Of a stretch of DNA of 64,000 bases, positions 9,531 through 18,975 are shown piece by piece. Position 1 is the first letter of the stretch, and each line of letters opens with the position of its first letter. The position numbers were made by a program, and so were the translations under genes. Origin of the DNA: Zunongwangia sp. HGR-M22 (lineage in GTDB: Bacteria > Bacteroidota > Bacteroidia > Flavobacteriales > Flavobacteriaceae); assembly GCF_027594425.1 (NCBI RefSeq), contig NZ_CP115159.1, forward strand, positions 3,867,001 to 3,931,000, given 5' to 3'. The notes under the pieces are model-generated. The model ran no database searches. It was not told the DNA's origin and worked only from the letters and a program-made list of their open reading frames with translations.

Positions 9531-10673
9531 TTAATTTAGCGTTCCTCTTAAATCTTGCTCTCTTTCTATTGCTTCAAAAAGAGCCTTAAAGTTACCTTTA
9601 CCAAAAGATTGCGCTCCTTTTCTCTGGATTATTTCAAAAAACATCGTGGGTCGATCCAATACTGGTTTTGTAAAAATCTGCAGTAAATAACCTTCGTCAT
9701 CTCTATCAATAAGCACCCCTAATTCCTTTAATGGCGCTAGTTCTTCATCGATTTCACCAACTCGCTCTAACACATCATCATAGTAAGTTTCTGGAACATA
9801 CAGAAATTCTACTCCACGGTCACGCAAAGCTGTTACGGTTTCAATAATATTATCTGTAGCTAATGCGATATGCTGTACTCCCGCACCATTATAAAAATCG
9901 ATATATTCTTCGATTTGGGACTTCTTTTTTCCTTCCGCAGGTTCGTTAATTGGAAATTTAATGCGACCATTCCCATTACTCATTACCTTACTCATTAAAG
10001 CGGTATAATCTGTAGAGATATCTTTATCATCAAAACTAACCATCTGTGCAAATCCCATCACTTTTGCATAAAATTCGCACCATTTATTCATCTCGTTCCA
10101 ACCTACATTCCCCACCATGTGATCGATATATTTTAAGCCAGTTTCTGGAGATTGGGCTAGCGGAGCATACGTTCTATAACCAGGCATAAAAGGCCCTTTA
10201 TAAGCGTTTCTTTCGATAAAAAGATGCACTGTTTCACCATACGTATGAATTCCAGAAAGCACTACTTTACCATGATCATCTTCTAATTCATAAGGTTCAA
10301 CATAGCTTTCAGCGCCTCTCTTGGTGGTTTCCTTATAACTTTTTCTCGCATCATCTACCCAAAGCGCTACAAACTTAACTCCGTCCCCATGTTTATCGAT
10401 ATGCGCATTTATTTCTCCGGAAGGCTGTAAAGGAGATGTTAGTACAATCCTTATCTTTCCCTGTTGCAAAACATAAGAAACACTATCCTTCCTTCCGGTT
10501 TCTAAACCAGAATACGCCACCGGCTGGAATCCCCAGGCATGCTGATAATAATAAGCGGCCTGTTTAGCATTCCCAACATAGAGTTCTACAAAATCTGTCC
10601 CTAAGATGGGAAGAAAATCTTCGGCTTCAGGAATTACTTTTTCTAATTGTAGGGATGAATTATCTTTAGACAT
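9531..10673 (-). CDS. hppD: 4-hydroxyphenylpyruvate dioxygenase
   Basis: Fe(II) enzyme converting 4-hydroxyphenylpyruvate to homogentisate in tyrosine degradation. 380 residues, usual length, two vicinal-oxygen-chelate halves. The iron ligands are visible as H185 (YIDHMVGNV), H268 (GVQHIAL) and E347 (MFFEIIQRKG). The C-terminal GAQSFGKGNFKALFEAIE is the gating helix typical of the family. ATG start. It follows hmgA by 32 bp on the same strand, forming a two-gene operon whose order matches the pathway in reverse, and ends before the terminator at 9313-9350. Confidence 0.97.
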   Translation of the reverse strand: MSKDNSSLQLEKVIPEAEDFLPILGTDFVELYVGNAKQAAYYYQHAWGFQPVAYSGLETGRKDSVSYVLQQGKIRIVLTSPLQPSGEINAHIDKHGDGVKFVALWVDDARKSYKETTKRGAESYVEPYELEDDHGKVVLSGIHTYGETVHLFIERNAYKGPFMPGYRTYAPLAQSPETGLKYIDHMVGNVGWNEMNKWCEFYAKVMGFAQMVSFDDKDISTDYTALMSKVMSNGNGRIKFPINEPAEGKKKSQIEEYIDFYNGAGVQHIALATDNIIETVTALRDRGVEFLYVPETYYDDVLERVGEIDEELAPLKELGVLIDRDDEGYLLQIFTKPVLDRPTMFFEIIQRKGAQSFGKGNFKALFEAIEREQDLRGTLN

Positions 10674-10705
10674 AATCTTAATATTCGTTATTTTTTAAAT
10701 GTTTT

Positions 10706-11875
10706 CTATTTGTCCTCGTCTTCTAGCCAGGATCTATAATAGGTCTCATCAGCAATAGCAATCGCATCTTCGGTAAGTTTTAAAGGCTTAAACGTATCTA
10801 CCATTACTGCTAATTCTTCGGTTTCGGTTTTACCGATACTTCTTTCTACAGCTCCCGGATGCGGCCCATGTGGGATTCCGGCAGGATGCAGAGAAATATG
10901 CCCTGCTTCAATATCATTTCTGCTCATAAAATCGCCATCTACATAATAGAGAACCTCATCACTATCAATATTACTATGGCTGTAAGGTGCAGGAATGCTT
11001 TCTGGATGATAATCGTATTTACGCGGGCAAAAACTACAAACTACAAAGGCATCGGTTTCAAAAGTTTGATGCACCGGTGGCGGTTGGTGAATTCTACCTG
11101 TAATTGGTTCAAAATCGTGAATTGAAAACGCATAAGGATAATTATAACCGTCGTAACCTACCACATCAAAAGGATGCGAAGCATAAATAGTATCAAAAAT
11201 TTCTTCCTGCTTTTTAATTTTGATTAAAAAATCACCTTTTTCATTATTTGTTTCGAGTTCATAAGGCTGTCTTAGGTCACGTTCGCAAAATGGAGAATGC
11301 TCTAATAGTTGCCCAAACCAGTTTCTGTATCTTTTTGGCGTGTAGATTGGTCGCCTGGATTCTACGATAAATAATCGGTTATTTTCATCTTCAAAATCCA
11401 ATTTATAAATCGTTCCGCGAGGGATAAGCAGATAATCGCCATACTTAAAATCAAGATTCCCTAAATGCGTTCTTAATTTTCCGCTTCCTTTATGAATAAA
11501 TAATAACTCGTCACTATCGGCATTTTTATAAAAATAATTATCGGTAGATTTTTGTGGCGCTGCTAGAATAATATTTACATCACTATTGGTTAAAATCACC
11601 TTTCTACTTTCCACATAATCTTGTTCTGGCTGAACACGAAAACCTTTTAGTCGATACGACTTCAAATTATTTTCTTTTGAAATTAAAGGTTTTACGCTAC
11701 AACTTTTTTTTACTTCCTTAACCTGCGTAGGTCGCTGCTCGTGGTAAGAAATCGAAGACATCCCGTCAAATCCAATAGTACCAAAAACTTGTTCGTAATA
11801 AAGGTTTCCGTCTGGCTTCTTAAAAATCGTATGTCTTTTATGAGGAACCTTACCTAACTTATGATAAAAAGGCAT
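10706..11875 (-). CDS. hmgA: Homogentisate 1,2-dioxygenase
   Basis: Opens the ring of homogentisate, the product of hppD, to maleylacetoacetate. 389 residues, the short bacterial form. A cupin core carries a His/acid cluster around residues 300-307 (YSHSNIDSDEVLYY) and IPHGPHPG (H336), the region of the iron ligands in this family. ATG start, complement at 11873-11875. First gene of the hmgA-hppD pair. An 18-bp palindrome starts at the first base of the ATG and extends upstream. Downstream pathway enzymes (fumarylacetoacetase, maleylacetoacetate isomerase) are not in the window. Confidence 0.95.
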   Translation of the reverse strand: MPFYHKLGKVPHKRHTIFKKPDGNLYYEQVFGTIGFDGMSSISYHEQRPTQVKEVKKSCSVKPLISKENNLKSYRLKGFRVQPEQDYVESRKVILTNSDVNIILAAPQKSTDNYFYKNADSDELLFIHKGSGKLRTHLGNLDFKYGDYLLIPRGTIYKLDFEDENNRLFIVESRRPIYTPKRYRNWFGQLLEHSPFCERDLRQPYELETNNEKGDFLIKIKKQEEIFDTIYASHPFDVVGYDGYNYPYAFSIHDFEPITGRIHQPPPVHQTFETDAFVVCSFCPRKYDYHPESIPAPYSHSNIDSDEVLYYVDGDFMSRNDIEAGHISLHPAGIPHGPHPGAVERSIGKTETEELAVMVDTFKPLKLTEDAIAIADETYYRSWLEDEDK

Positions 11876-11892
11876 AATTAAATATTTAATTA
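11875..11892. repeat. 18-bp perfect palindrome at hmgA start
   Basis: taattaaatatttaatta is its own reverse complement and begins at the A of the hmgA ATG. It could be an operator over the initially transcribed region, but it is pure A/T and a palindrome of this length could arise by chance in a genome this AT-rich. Confidence 0.35.
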
Positions 11893-12076
11893 AACTGCTT
11901 TCTTGATAGCTAAAATTAAAAAATCATCAACTTATTTGAATATAAATTGATTATTGATAAATTTAAACAAAAAAGCACTAATATTTCTTAAATGAAACGT
12001 AAATCTAAAAATCAATACCTTAATTAGCATGTAAGGTTTTTTGCTAAATTCCGAATAACATAAGAAGATTTTGAAC

Positions 12077-13093
12077 ATGAAGCGCGATTTAAAAATTGGA
12101 ATATTAGATCAATCAGTGGTAAGAACCAATGCAACTCCAAGAGCTGCGGTTCAGGAAACTATCGATACCGCTGTTTTTGCAGATAATTTAGGTTTTCATC
12201 GTTTTTGGATTTCTGAACATCATAATTCTAAATTTATCGCTGGATCTACTCCAGAGGTTTTGTTGGCAAGATTAGGTGCCGAAACGTCTAAAATAAGACT
12301 TGGGAGCGGAGGAATAATGCTTCCTAATTACAGTTCTTTAAAAGTAGCCGAAAATTTTAGAATGTTAGAAGCTCTATATCCCGGTAGAATTGATCTTGGA
12401 ATGGGACGTGCGCCAGGAGGCGATCACACCAGTACGAGCCTGTTAAATCCTTCGAATACTTTTCAGAAAGAAGATTATATAAGTCAGCTTAAGCATATCA
12501 ATCAATTTTTTAAAGATGATGCTAGCGTAAATTCAGAGTCTATTTACGCCATGCCGCAAGTGGAAACAACACCGCAACAGTGGATTTTAAGCAGTAGCGG
12601 TGACAGTGCGAAAATAGCGGCAGATCTCGGATTAAATCTGGCGGTGGCAAAATTTATAAACGGGAGTATTTCTCCTGGCGTAGTAGAGAACTATCGCAAA
12701 AATTTTATCCCTACTGAAAACAAGCCCGAACCTAAGGTTTTAGTTTCATCTTTTGTAATGTGTGGCGAAACGGAAGAAGAAGCAAACCAGATGCGAAAGT
12801 ATATCGATTATATTTTATTGCAGTTTGATAAAGGTAATTATCAAGAACTGCCTGCTTTTGAAGATATTAAAAATCACAATTTCACATCATTCGAAAAACA
12901 GCGATTACATTATAATGCCGGCAGAATAATATCCGGTACTCCAGATCGCGTTCAGGAAAAAATTAGCAGCCTTGCTAGCGATTTTGACGTTGATGAAGTA
13001 ATGATCTCTACAATGAGTTTTAGTAAAGATTTGCGTTTTAGAAGCTTTGAGCTCGTTGCAGAAGCTTTTAATATGATTAATGTTGAAGTGTAA
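12077..13093 (+). CDS. Luciferase-like FMN-dependent monooxygenase
   Basis: Member of the LLM class of flavin-dependent oxidoreductases (MsnO8/YhbW-like branch), a TIM-barrel enzyme using FMNH2 and oxygen. About 338 residues. Motifs: FHRFWISEHHN, GSGGIMLPNYSSLKVAENF and YPGRIDLGMGRAPGGD, all typical of bacterial-luciferase relatives. I take the ATG at 12077; a TTG two codons earlier (12071) is possible. It is divergent from hmgA and convergent with the DUF2809 gene, 1 bp between stop codons, so it is a single-gene unit. Substrate unknown; nothing nearby points to one. Confidence 0.88.
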   Translation: MKRDLKIGILDQSVVRTNATPRAAVQETIDTAVFADNLGFHRFWISEHHNSKFIAGSTPEVLLARLGAETSKIRLGSGGIMLPNYSSLKVAENFRMLEALYPGRIDLGMGRAPGGDHTSTSLLNPSNTFQKEDYISQLKHINQFFKDDASVNSESIYAMPQVETTPQQWILSSSGDSAKIAADLGLNLAVAKFINGSISPGVVENYRKNFIPTENKPEPKVLVSSFVMCGETEEEANQMRKYIDYILLQFDKGNYQELPAFEDIKNHNFTSFEKQRLHYNAGRIISGTPDRVQEKISSLASDFDVDEVMISTMSFSKDLRFRSFELVAEAFNMINVEV

Positions 13094-13094
13094 T

Positions 13095-13472
13095 TCACTT
13101 AGAGTGTTTAAACCTGGCTATTAAAATTAGAGTCAAAAAAGCCAAAGTATAAGCAAGCATATCCAACCAATCGAAAGAAGAACCCAAAATCATAGTTGTG
13201 GCTATGGTTCTTTTTATTTTTAGAAGCTTTAAGATGTTTATATACTGCAACAATTCGATGGTGTAAGCTAAAAATAATACGAATATGGCGAGCTTTATTC
13301 TGGAGGTTTCTAAAAAGGATAGAAAGAAATAATAGATTAAAAACACTACAATATAATCGCCTAGCACATTTCTTATAAAACCGCCATTTACAAAGCTTGC
13401 GATTAAAATCTCTAAAGCAAACAGCATCGCTGCGATTAGCAAATATTTTCTCGAAATTCTGACTAAAACCAA
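13095..13472 (-). CDS. DUF2809 family small membrane protein
   Basis: 125 residues, nearly all hydrophobic, about four transmembrane segments, ending in a basic tail RFKHSK. ELLQYIN and GSSFDWLDMLAYTLA are the conserved blocks of DUF2809. Function unknown. The longest start is a TTG that overlaps the end of the patatin-like gene by 10 bp; a later start cannot be excluded. It is the third gene of the uvrC, patatin, DUF2809 series, all leftward. Confidence 0.75.
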   Translation of the reverse strand: MVLVRISRKYLLIAAMLFALEILIASFVNGGFIRNVLGDYIVVFLIYYFFLSFLETSRIKLAIFVLFLAYTIELLQYINILKLLKIKRTIATTMILGSSFDWLDMLAYTLAFLTLILIARFKHSK

Positions 13473-15679
13473 AATCCTAAGCTAAAAAACCACTGCGACG
13501 AATTCACTTCAGGAGAGTAGGAATATTTCACTTCCATAGGCCCCAAAAAGGTTTCTATACCGTAACCTAAAGCATAACCGGTATAATCTGGCAACGACAA
13601 CCAGTTTCCGGTAGAAAATAAATCTTCCTCTACATTAGCAATATTAGCACTTAAAGTAACATGATTATTTTTAAAAAGCTCCACATCAACTTCAGCCAGA
13701 CTTTTTATGTAGCTGTCTGCACCTATACTTAGATAATCATAACCGTAAAACGGTACCATATTATTAATAAAATTATTTCCGTAGCCGCCTAAAAGAAAAT
13801 CTAAGGTTTGCTGATCGCCCTTTCCTATTTTAAATCCTGCTTCAGAAAATAAACGAAAACTAACATTAGTGATTGGCGTAAACACATAACCAATTTTTCC
13901 CTTAGCAATCGAAAACTCGGTGAAATTGTCTGCAGATGAGAAGGGATAAATATGAAAATCTCCATTAAAATAAACTCCTTTTTTGGGATAATATTTGTTA
14001 TCGAAAGAATCATATTTTAGATATCCAAAAGCGCTGTAATAATCGTTATTTTCAAACTCGGTTCCTTGGACATCTACTTCTGTCTCACTATTAATAGTTT
14101 CTGAAGATACTTTAATATACTTATGCTCGGCACCAATCCCCAAAGACGCAACCTGCTTAAAAAGTGTTTCTACATAAAACTGATTGGTAATATCCTTAAG
14201 ATCGATATCAATTTTATTAATATTTAATTGTTGCTGAGATATATCATCCTGAATAAGACTGTAATTAACCCCGGTATCGAAAGTATTAAAACGCGACTTT
14301 ATACCAATACTCCAATAATATCCCTTATCGATGTAATATTGAAAGTTATACCGAAGGTTTTCTCCAACAATTAAATCCATTGAAGTCACATCGTTAGTGA
14401 AAATCGAACTTTTCCGCGTTAAATTTACCAGCGCCGCACTTTTATAAAGATCATCATAATGCAGGGCAAGCTTTAAATACGTTTTATTTTCACTTTCATC
14501 TAAACTAATATTCAAGGCATACGATTCATCTTCTTCTGGACTTAAAAAATAATTTATTTTGTCGAAGTTTCCAGAAGCCGATAAGAAATCGATACTAGAA
14601 TTAATTTCTGAAAGACTATAATTACCAGGGGTTTGCAATCGCAAGCGTCCTAAAATAAAAGAGCGGGGATAATTGGTATTTCCTGCAAGATCAACCCGGC
14701 TTAGTTTTAGCGAATCTAAAGGCTTTCGTTTGAAAGATTGATGATGTGTTCCTTGCTTTTCAGCCAATGCTCGTAGGGCATCAACTTGTTTTTCGCCTGC
14801 AACTCTACCAGAATCAATAATAGCTTTTCCTTCTTCAAAAGATAAAATTGAAAATTTACCAATATCGGGACGAATATAGATATCGGTCTTCGGAATTTTA
14901 TGCTTCATATCGTTAATCGTCCTGAAGTTACTTACTTGTGTAAAAATATCGAACGCACCTTTTAAGTCCTTACGATTCATTAAAGAATCCTGAACATCCA
15001 CCCCAATAATAACATCGGCACCACGTCTTCGTAATTCTTCAACCGGATAATTATTCACTACTCCGCCATCTATCAACAATCGATCATTAATTTTCACAGG
15101 AGCAATTAAAGAAGGTATAGAGCCACTTGCTGCCACAGATTTTGCGAGGGATCCTTTATCTAAAATCACCTCTTCACCGGTTTCAATATCGGTAGCAACG
15201 CAAAAAAATGGAATGGGTAATTTAGAAAAATCGGTTTTATTGTTCAGATGAACGGTTAAGCCAGACATCAAATTATAAATATTTTGACCTTTACTTAAAC
15301 CGGAAGGAAAACCGACCTTAAAATTATCAAAAGGAAGCGTTAGCGCATACCGTTCGGTATTTTCTTTTTCGTAGAAAGTCATTGCTGTTCTGGGAATCTC
15401 GTCCTGAATTAGCAAATTAAAATTGGTATGATTTACAATAGAATCTAACTCGGCCGCGGTATATCCAGAAGCATACAAACCACCAACAATTGCCCCCATA
15501 CTGGTGCCGGCTATATAATCGATATGCACACCAGCTTCTTCTATTACCTTTAAAGCCCCTATATGAGCCAAACCTTTTGCGCCTCCTCCACTCAACACTA
15601 GCCCTACTTTTAATTTTTCTTCTTGAGAAAAACTTAAAAGTGAACTACACAATAATAGAATACAGAGGACTTTTTTCAT
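13463..15679 (-). CDS. Patatin-like phospholipase with outer-membrane barrel
   Basis: 738 residues. After a signal peptide (1-19) comes a patatin domain with oxyanion motif SGGGAKG (30-36), nucleophile elbow GTSMG (Ser60) and catalytic DGG (Asp204). A POTRA-like stretch follows from about 330 and then a C-terminal Omp85/BamA-like barrel ending in SLGFWF. This is the PlpD type-Vd layout: a lipase domain carried by its own barrel; in Bacteroidota the lipase may stay periplasmic or surface-tethered. ATG start directly follows the uvrC stop (no gap). Physiological substrate not known; phospholipid or lysophospholipid turnover is an inference. Confidence 0.9.
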   Translation of the reverse strand: MKKVLCILLLCSSLLSFSQEEKLKVGLVLSGGGAKGLAHIGALKVIEEAGVHIDYIAGTSMGAIVGGLYASGYTAAELDSIVNHTNFNLLIQDEIPRTAMTFYEKENTERYALTLPFDNFKVGFPSGLSKGQNIYNLMSGLTVHLNNKTDFSKLPIPFFCVATDIETGEEVILDKGSLAKSVAASGSIPSLIAPVKINDRLLIDGGVVNNYPVEELRRRGADVIIGVDVQDSLMNRKDLKGAFDIFTQVSNFRTINDMKHKIPKTDIYIRPDIGKFSILSFEEGKAIIDSGRVAGEKQVDALRALAEKQGTHHQSFKRKPLDSLKLSRVDLAGNTNYPRSFILGRLRLQTPGNYSLSEINSSIDFLSASGNFDKINYFLSPEEDESYALNISLDESENKTYLKLALHYDDLYKSAALVNLTRKSSIFTNDVTSMDLIVGENLRYNFQYYIDKGYYWSIGIKSRFNTFDTGVNYSLIQDDISQQQLNINKIDIDLKDITNQFYVETLFKQVASLGIGAEHKYIKVSSETINSETEVDVQGTEFENNDYYSAFGYLKYDSFDNKYYPKKGVYFNGDFHIYPFSSADNFTEFSIAKGKIGYVFTPITNVSFRLFSEAGFKIGKGDQQTLDFLLGGYGNNFINNMVPFYGYDYLSIGADSYIKSLAEVDVELFKNNHVTLSANIANVEEDLFSTGNWLSLPDYTGYALGYGIETFLGPMEVKYSYSPEVNSSQWFFSLGFWF

Positions 15680-17482
15680 TTAATCTGATGGTTCTGCGTG
15701 ATAATAGTCGTAAACAATTTTGGCTTTAGCACTTCCCACAACATCGGCCAGTGATTTCTCTGAAGCTTCTTTAACTCGTTTTAAAGACCTGAAACTTTTA
15801 AGAAGCTCTACCACCGTTTTTTCCCCAATTCCTTTTATAGATTCAAGCTCTGTATTTAACGCAGCTTTACTTCTTTTATTTCGGTGAAAGGTGATTCCGA
15901 ATCTATGGGCTTCATCTCTTAGTTGCTGAATAATCTTTAAGGTTTCCGATCTTTTATCCAAATACAGCGGAATTGGATCGCCAGGATAAAATAGTTCTTC
16001 TAAACGTTTAGCAATACCTACAATGGCAATCTTACCTCGCAAGCCTAAAGTTTCTAAAGCCTTTACGCCACTGCGAAGTTGTCCTTTCCCTCCATCGACA
16101 ATAATTAATTGCGGTAATTCTTCATCTTCATTCAACAAACGCTTGTAGCGTCTATAAACTACCTCTTCCATCGATGCGAAATCATCGGGACCTTCAACAG
16201 TTTTGATATTAAATTTACGATAATCTTTTTTACTTGGTTTACCGTTTTTAAAAACAACGCAAGCTGCTACCGGATTAGTTCCCTGTATGTTAGAGTTATC
16301 AAAACACTCGATATGCCTTGGCTCTACATTTAGTCGAAGATCTTCCTTCATTTGTGCCATGATACGATTTACATGGCGATCTGGATCGACAATCTTCATT
16401 TGCTTAAACCGTTCCTGACGGAAATATTTGGCATTTCGCTCTGATAATTCTACTATTTTACGTTTATCGCCAAGTTTTGGCACGGTTACTTTTACATCGT
16501 CCCAGGAATCAAGTTTAAAAGGTACGTATATTTCAGGCGATTTCGAATTAAAACGCTGCCTTATTTCAGTAATACCAAGCTCAAGCAATTCTTCATCGGT
16601 TTCATCTAACTTTTTCTTCATCTCTATAGTATGCGAACGGATAATCGATCCATGCATTAATTGAAGAAAATTCACATAGCCATAGCCTTCATCACTTATT
16701 ACAGAGAATACATCTACATTATTGATCTTTGGGTTTACCACCGTAGACCTGGATTGATAGCCTTCTAAAACATCGATCTTATTTTTTATTCGTTGCGCAT
16801 CTTCAAATTCCATATTTTCAGCATGCTCCTGCATTTGTTCTCTAAATTGATTTAGCGAATCTTTAAAATTCCCTTTTACAATTTGCCTAATATGATCGAT
16901 ATTTCGGTTATATTCTGCTTCGCCCTGATAACCTTCGCATGGGCCTTTACAGTTTCCCAAATGATATTCTAAACAAACTTTAAATTTGTTTTCTCTAATC
17001 TTATCTTCAGCAAGGTCGTAATTGCAGGTACGTAATTTATAAAGCCCTTTTATTAAATCGAGTAAGGTATTTACGGTTTTAAAACTGGTAAAAGGTCCGT
17101 AATATTCACTACCATCTTTTATAAGTCTTCTAGTTGGAAATACTCTTGGAAAACGCTCATTTTTAATACAGATCCAGGGATAAGTTTTATCATCTTTCAG
17201 CATCACATTAAACCGCGGCTGAAGCTTTTTAATTAGATTGTTTTCTAATAATAATGCATCGGTTTCCGACGAAACTACTATATGCCTAATCTCATTAATC
17301 TTTTTTACCATCACGCCAATACGATGACTATCATGGCGTTTGGTAAAATAAGAAGTTACTCGCTTTTTTAGATTTTTGGCTTTACCTACATAAAGAATCT
17401 TCCCGTTCTTATCGAAATATTGATACACGCCGGGACTGTTAGGCAAAGTTTTTAATTGTACATCTAGAGAAGGTGTTTCCAT
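15680..17482 (-). CDS. uvrC: UvrABC excinuclease subunit C
   Basis: Makes both incisions around bulky DNA lesions together with UvrA and UvrB. About 600 residues, normal length. GIY-YIG nuclease domain at about 12-95 (SPGVYQYFDKNGKILYVGKA), a UVR motif for UvrB contact around 200-235, the RNase H-like second nuclease (HIECFDNSNIQGTNPVAA) and a C-terminal helix-hairpin-helix (SIKGIGEKTVVELLKSF). ATG at 17480-17482; a GTG one codon upstream is the only alternative. First gene of the leftward run with the patatin-like gene; divergent from the protease at 17660. Confidence 0.97.
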   Translation of the reverse strand: METPSLDVQLKTLPNSPGVYQYFDKNGKILYVGKAKNLKKRVTSYFTKRHDSHRIGVMVKKINEIRHIVVSSETDALLLENNLIKKLQPRFNVMLKDDKTYPWICIKNERFPRVFPTRRLIKDGSEYYGPFTSFKTVNTLLDLIKGLYKLRTCNYDLAEDKIRENKFKVCLEYHLGNCKGPCEGYQGEAEYNRNIDHIRQIVKGNFKDSLNQFREQMQEHAENMEFEDAQRIKNKIDVLEGYQSRSTVVNPKINNVDVFSVISDEGYGYVNFLQLMHGSIIRSHTIEMKKKLDETDEELLELGITEIRQRFNSKSPEIYVPFKLDSWDDVKVTVPKLGDKRKIVELSERNAKYFRQERFKQMKIVDPDRHVNRIMAQMKEDLRLNVEPRHIECFDNSNIQGTNPVAACVVFKNGKPSKKDYRKFNIKTVEGPDDFASMEEVVYRRYKRLLNEDEELPQLIIVDGGKGQLRSGVKALETLGLRGKIAIVGIAKRLEELFYPGDPIPLYLDKRSETLKIIQQLRDEAHRFGITFHRNKRSKAALNTELESIKGIGEKTVVELLKSFRSLKRVKEASEKSLADVVGSAKAKIVYDYYHAEPSD

Positions 17483-17659
17483 CACTTCAAATTTAAAATA
17501 TCTTTTGGGGGTATTTCGAAAAAAATTAGCTAAAATTTGTCGTAATTTGGCCTTCTTACTTATTTTTTTAGTTCAGTAAGAATACAGAAATTCGAAGTTT
17601 TAAAAGTATTTTATAATTCAGTAAAATCTGAAAACATTTATTTTGGCTATCTTGTGTAT

Positions 17660-18106
17660 ATGGGCGAAAACAAAAAAACAATTATTGGTCGTTTTGATAA
17701 AGCCGATTTCCCAATTTTGGATTTAGAGCAAATTTCGGTAAAAATAGATACAGGTGCCTATACTTCATCTATTCATTGCGACGAGATTATCGAAAAAGAT
17801 GAAGTTTTGCATTGTAAATTTCTTGATGATGAACATGAATCGTACAATGGTAAAGAATTCACTTTTAAAGATTATGAAATTATTTATGTTAGAAGCAGCA
17901 ACGGCATCATCCAAAAGCGTTATCAGATTGAATCTAAGATAAAGCTTTTTAATAAAGTTTATAAAATTTCACTTTCTTTGTCGTCACGCCAGGAAATGCG
18001 TTTCCCTGTTCTTTTAGGGCGAAAATTTTTAAGCAATAAATTTATTGTAGATCCACAATTAATCGATTTATCCTTTAACCAGCAACACCAAAACGATGAA
18101 CATTAA
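17660..18106 (+). CDS. RimB/retropepsin-like protease (ATP-dependent zinc protease family)
   Basis: 148 residues. The motif [13 protein letters not shown] contains the DTGA of retropepsin-like aspartic proteases. The remainder ([15 protein letters not shown]) matches the RimK/LysX-associated family formerly DUF785 and annotated as ATP-dependent zinc protease. In Pseudomonas the rimK-linked member RimB influences RimK activity. ATG at 17660; a GTG at 17654 is the longer alternative. It overlaps the next gene, rimK-like, by 11 bp and heads a four-gene operon. Expected role: trimming or controlling a glutamate-type modification; direct proof is lacking. Confidence 0.85.
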   Translation: MGENKKTIIGRFDKADFPILDLEQISVKIDTGAYTSSIHCDEIIEKDEVLHCKFLDDEHESYNGKEFTFKDYEIIYVRSSNGIIQKRYQIESKIKLFNKVYKISLSLSSRQEMRFPVLLGRKFLSNKFIVDPQLIDLSFNQQHQNDEH

Positions 18107-18968
18107 AATCCTTTCCAGAAACTCACAACTTTATTCCACAAAACGGCTAATTGAAGCCGCACAGAAACGTAAACACACAGTAGAGGTCGTAGATCCACTA
18201 AAGTGTGACATCGTGATTGAAAGGAGAAACCCAAATATTTATTATAAGGGTAACTATATAAAAGATGTAGATGCGATTATCCCTAGAATAGGCTCCTCGG
18301 TTACTTTTTATGGTACTGCTGTGGTTCGCCAATTCGAGATGATGGGAGCTTTTACGACTACAGATAGCGAAGCTTTAGTAAGAAGCCGGGATAAATTAAG
18401 AAGTTTACAAGTACTTTCTCGTGCTAAAATTGGCCTTCCTAAAACAGTATTTACAAATTACTCGAGAGATGTTTCCGGTGTTATCAGTCAGGTTGGAGGA
18501 CCACCATTGGTAATTAAACTATTAGAAGGAACACAAGGTGTTGGTGTTGTTCTTGCTGAAACTAAAAATGCAGCAGAATCTGTTATTGAAGCATTTAACG
18601 GTTTACAGGCTCGTGTGATCGTCCAGGAATTTATTAAAGAAGCAAAAGGTGCAGATATTAGAGCATTTGTGGTAGACGGTCATGTAGTTGGTGCAATGAA
18701 GCGTCAAGGAAAGGAAGGAGAATTCCGTTCTAACCTTCACCGAGGCGGTAGCGCAGAATCTATAGAACTTAGTGATGACGAAGAAATTGCAGCGGTAAAA
18801 GCTACAAAAGCAATGGGACTTGGAGTTGCCGGTGTAGATATGCTACAAAGTTCACGCGGGCCATTAATTCTTGAAGTTAATTCTTCTCCAGGTTTAGAAG
18901 GGATCGAAAAAGCTACAGGGAAAGATATTGCCAAAACCATCATTAGATATATCGAAAAACACGCCTAA
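18096..18968 (+). CDS. rimK: RimK-type ATP-grasp glutamate ligase
   Basis: 290 residues, the length of E. coli RimK (300), which adds glutamates to the C-terminus of ribosomal protein S6. ATP-grasp core: [17 protein letters not shown] (phosphate-binding loop), [35 protein letters not shown], and [18 protein letters not shown] with the Glu/Asn metal ligands. ATG start inside the end of the preceding protease gene; followed 7 bp later by an aspartoacylase-like gene. Family members also glutamylate small molecules such as F420 or pterins, so substrate assignment to S6 is by similarity only. Confidence 0.92.
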   Translation: MNIKILSRNSQLYSTKRLIEAAQKRKHTVEVVDPLKCDIVIERRNPNIYYKGNYIKDVDAIIPRIGSSVTFYGTAVVRQFEMMGAFTTTDSEALVRSRDKLRSLQVLSRAKIGLPKTVFTNYSRDVSGVISQVGGPPLVIKLLEGTQGVGVVLAETKNAAESVIEAFNGLQARVIVQEFIKEAKGADIRAFVVDGHVVGAMKRQGKEGEFRSNLHRGGSAESIELSDDEEIAAVKATKAMGLGVAGVDMLQSSRGPLILEVNSSPGLEGIEKATGKDIAKTIIRYIEKHA

Positions 18969-18975
18969 TTTTTTT

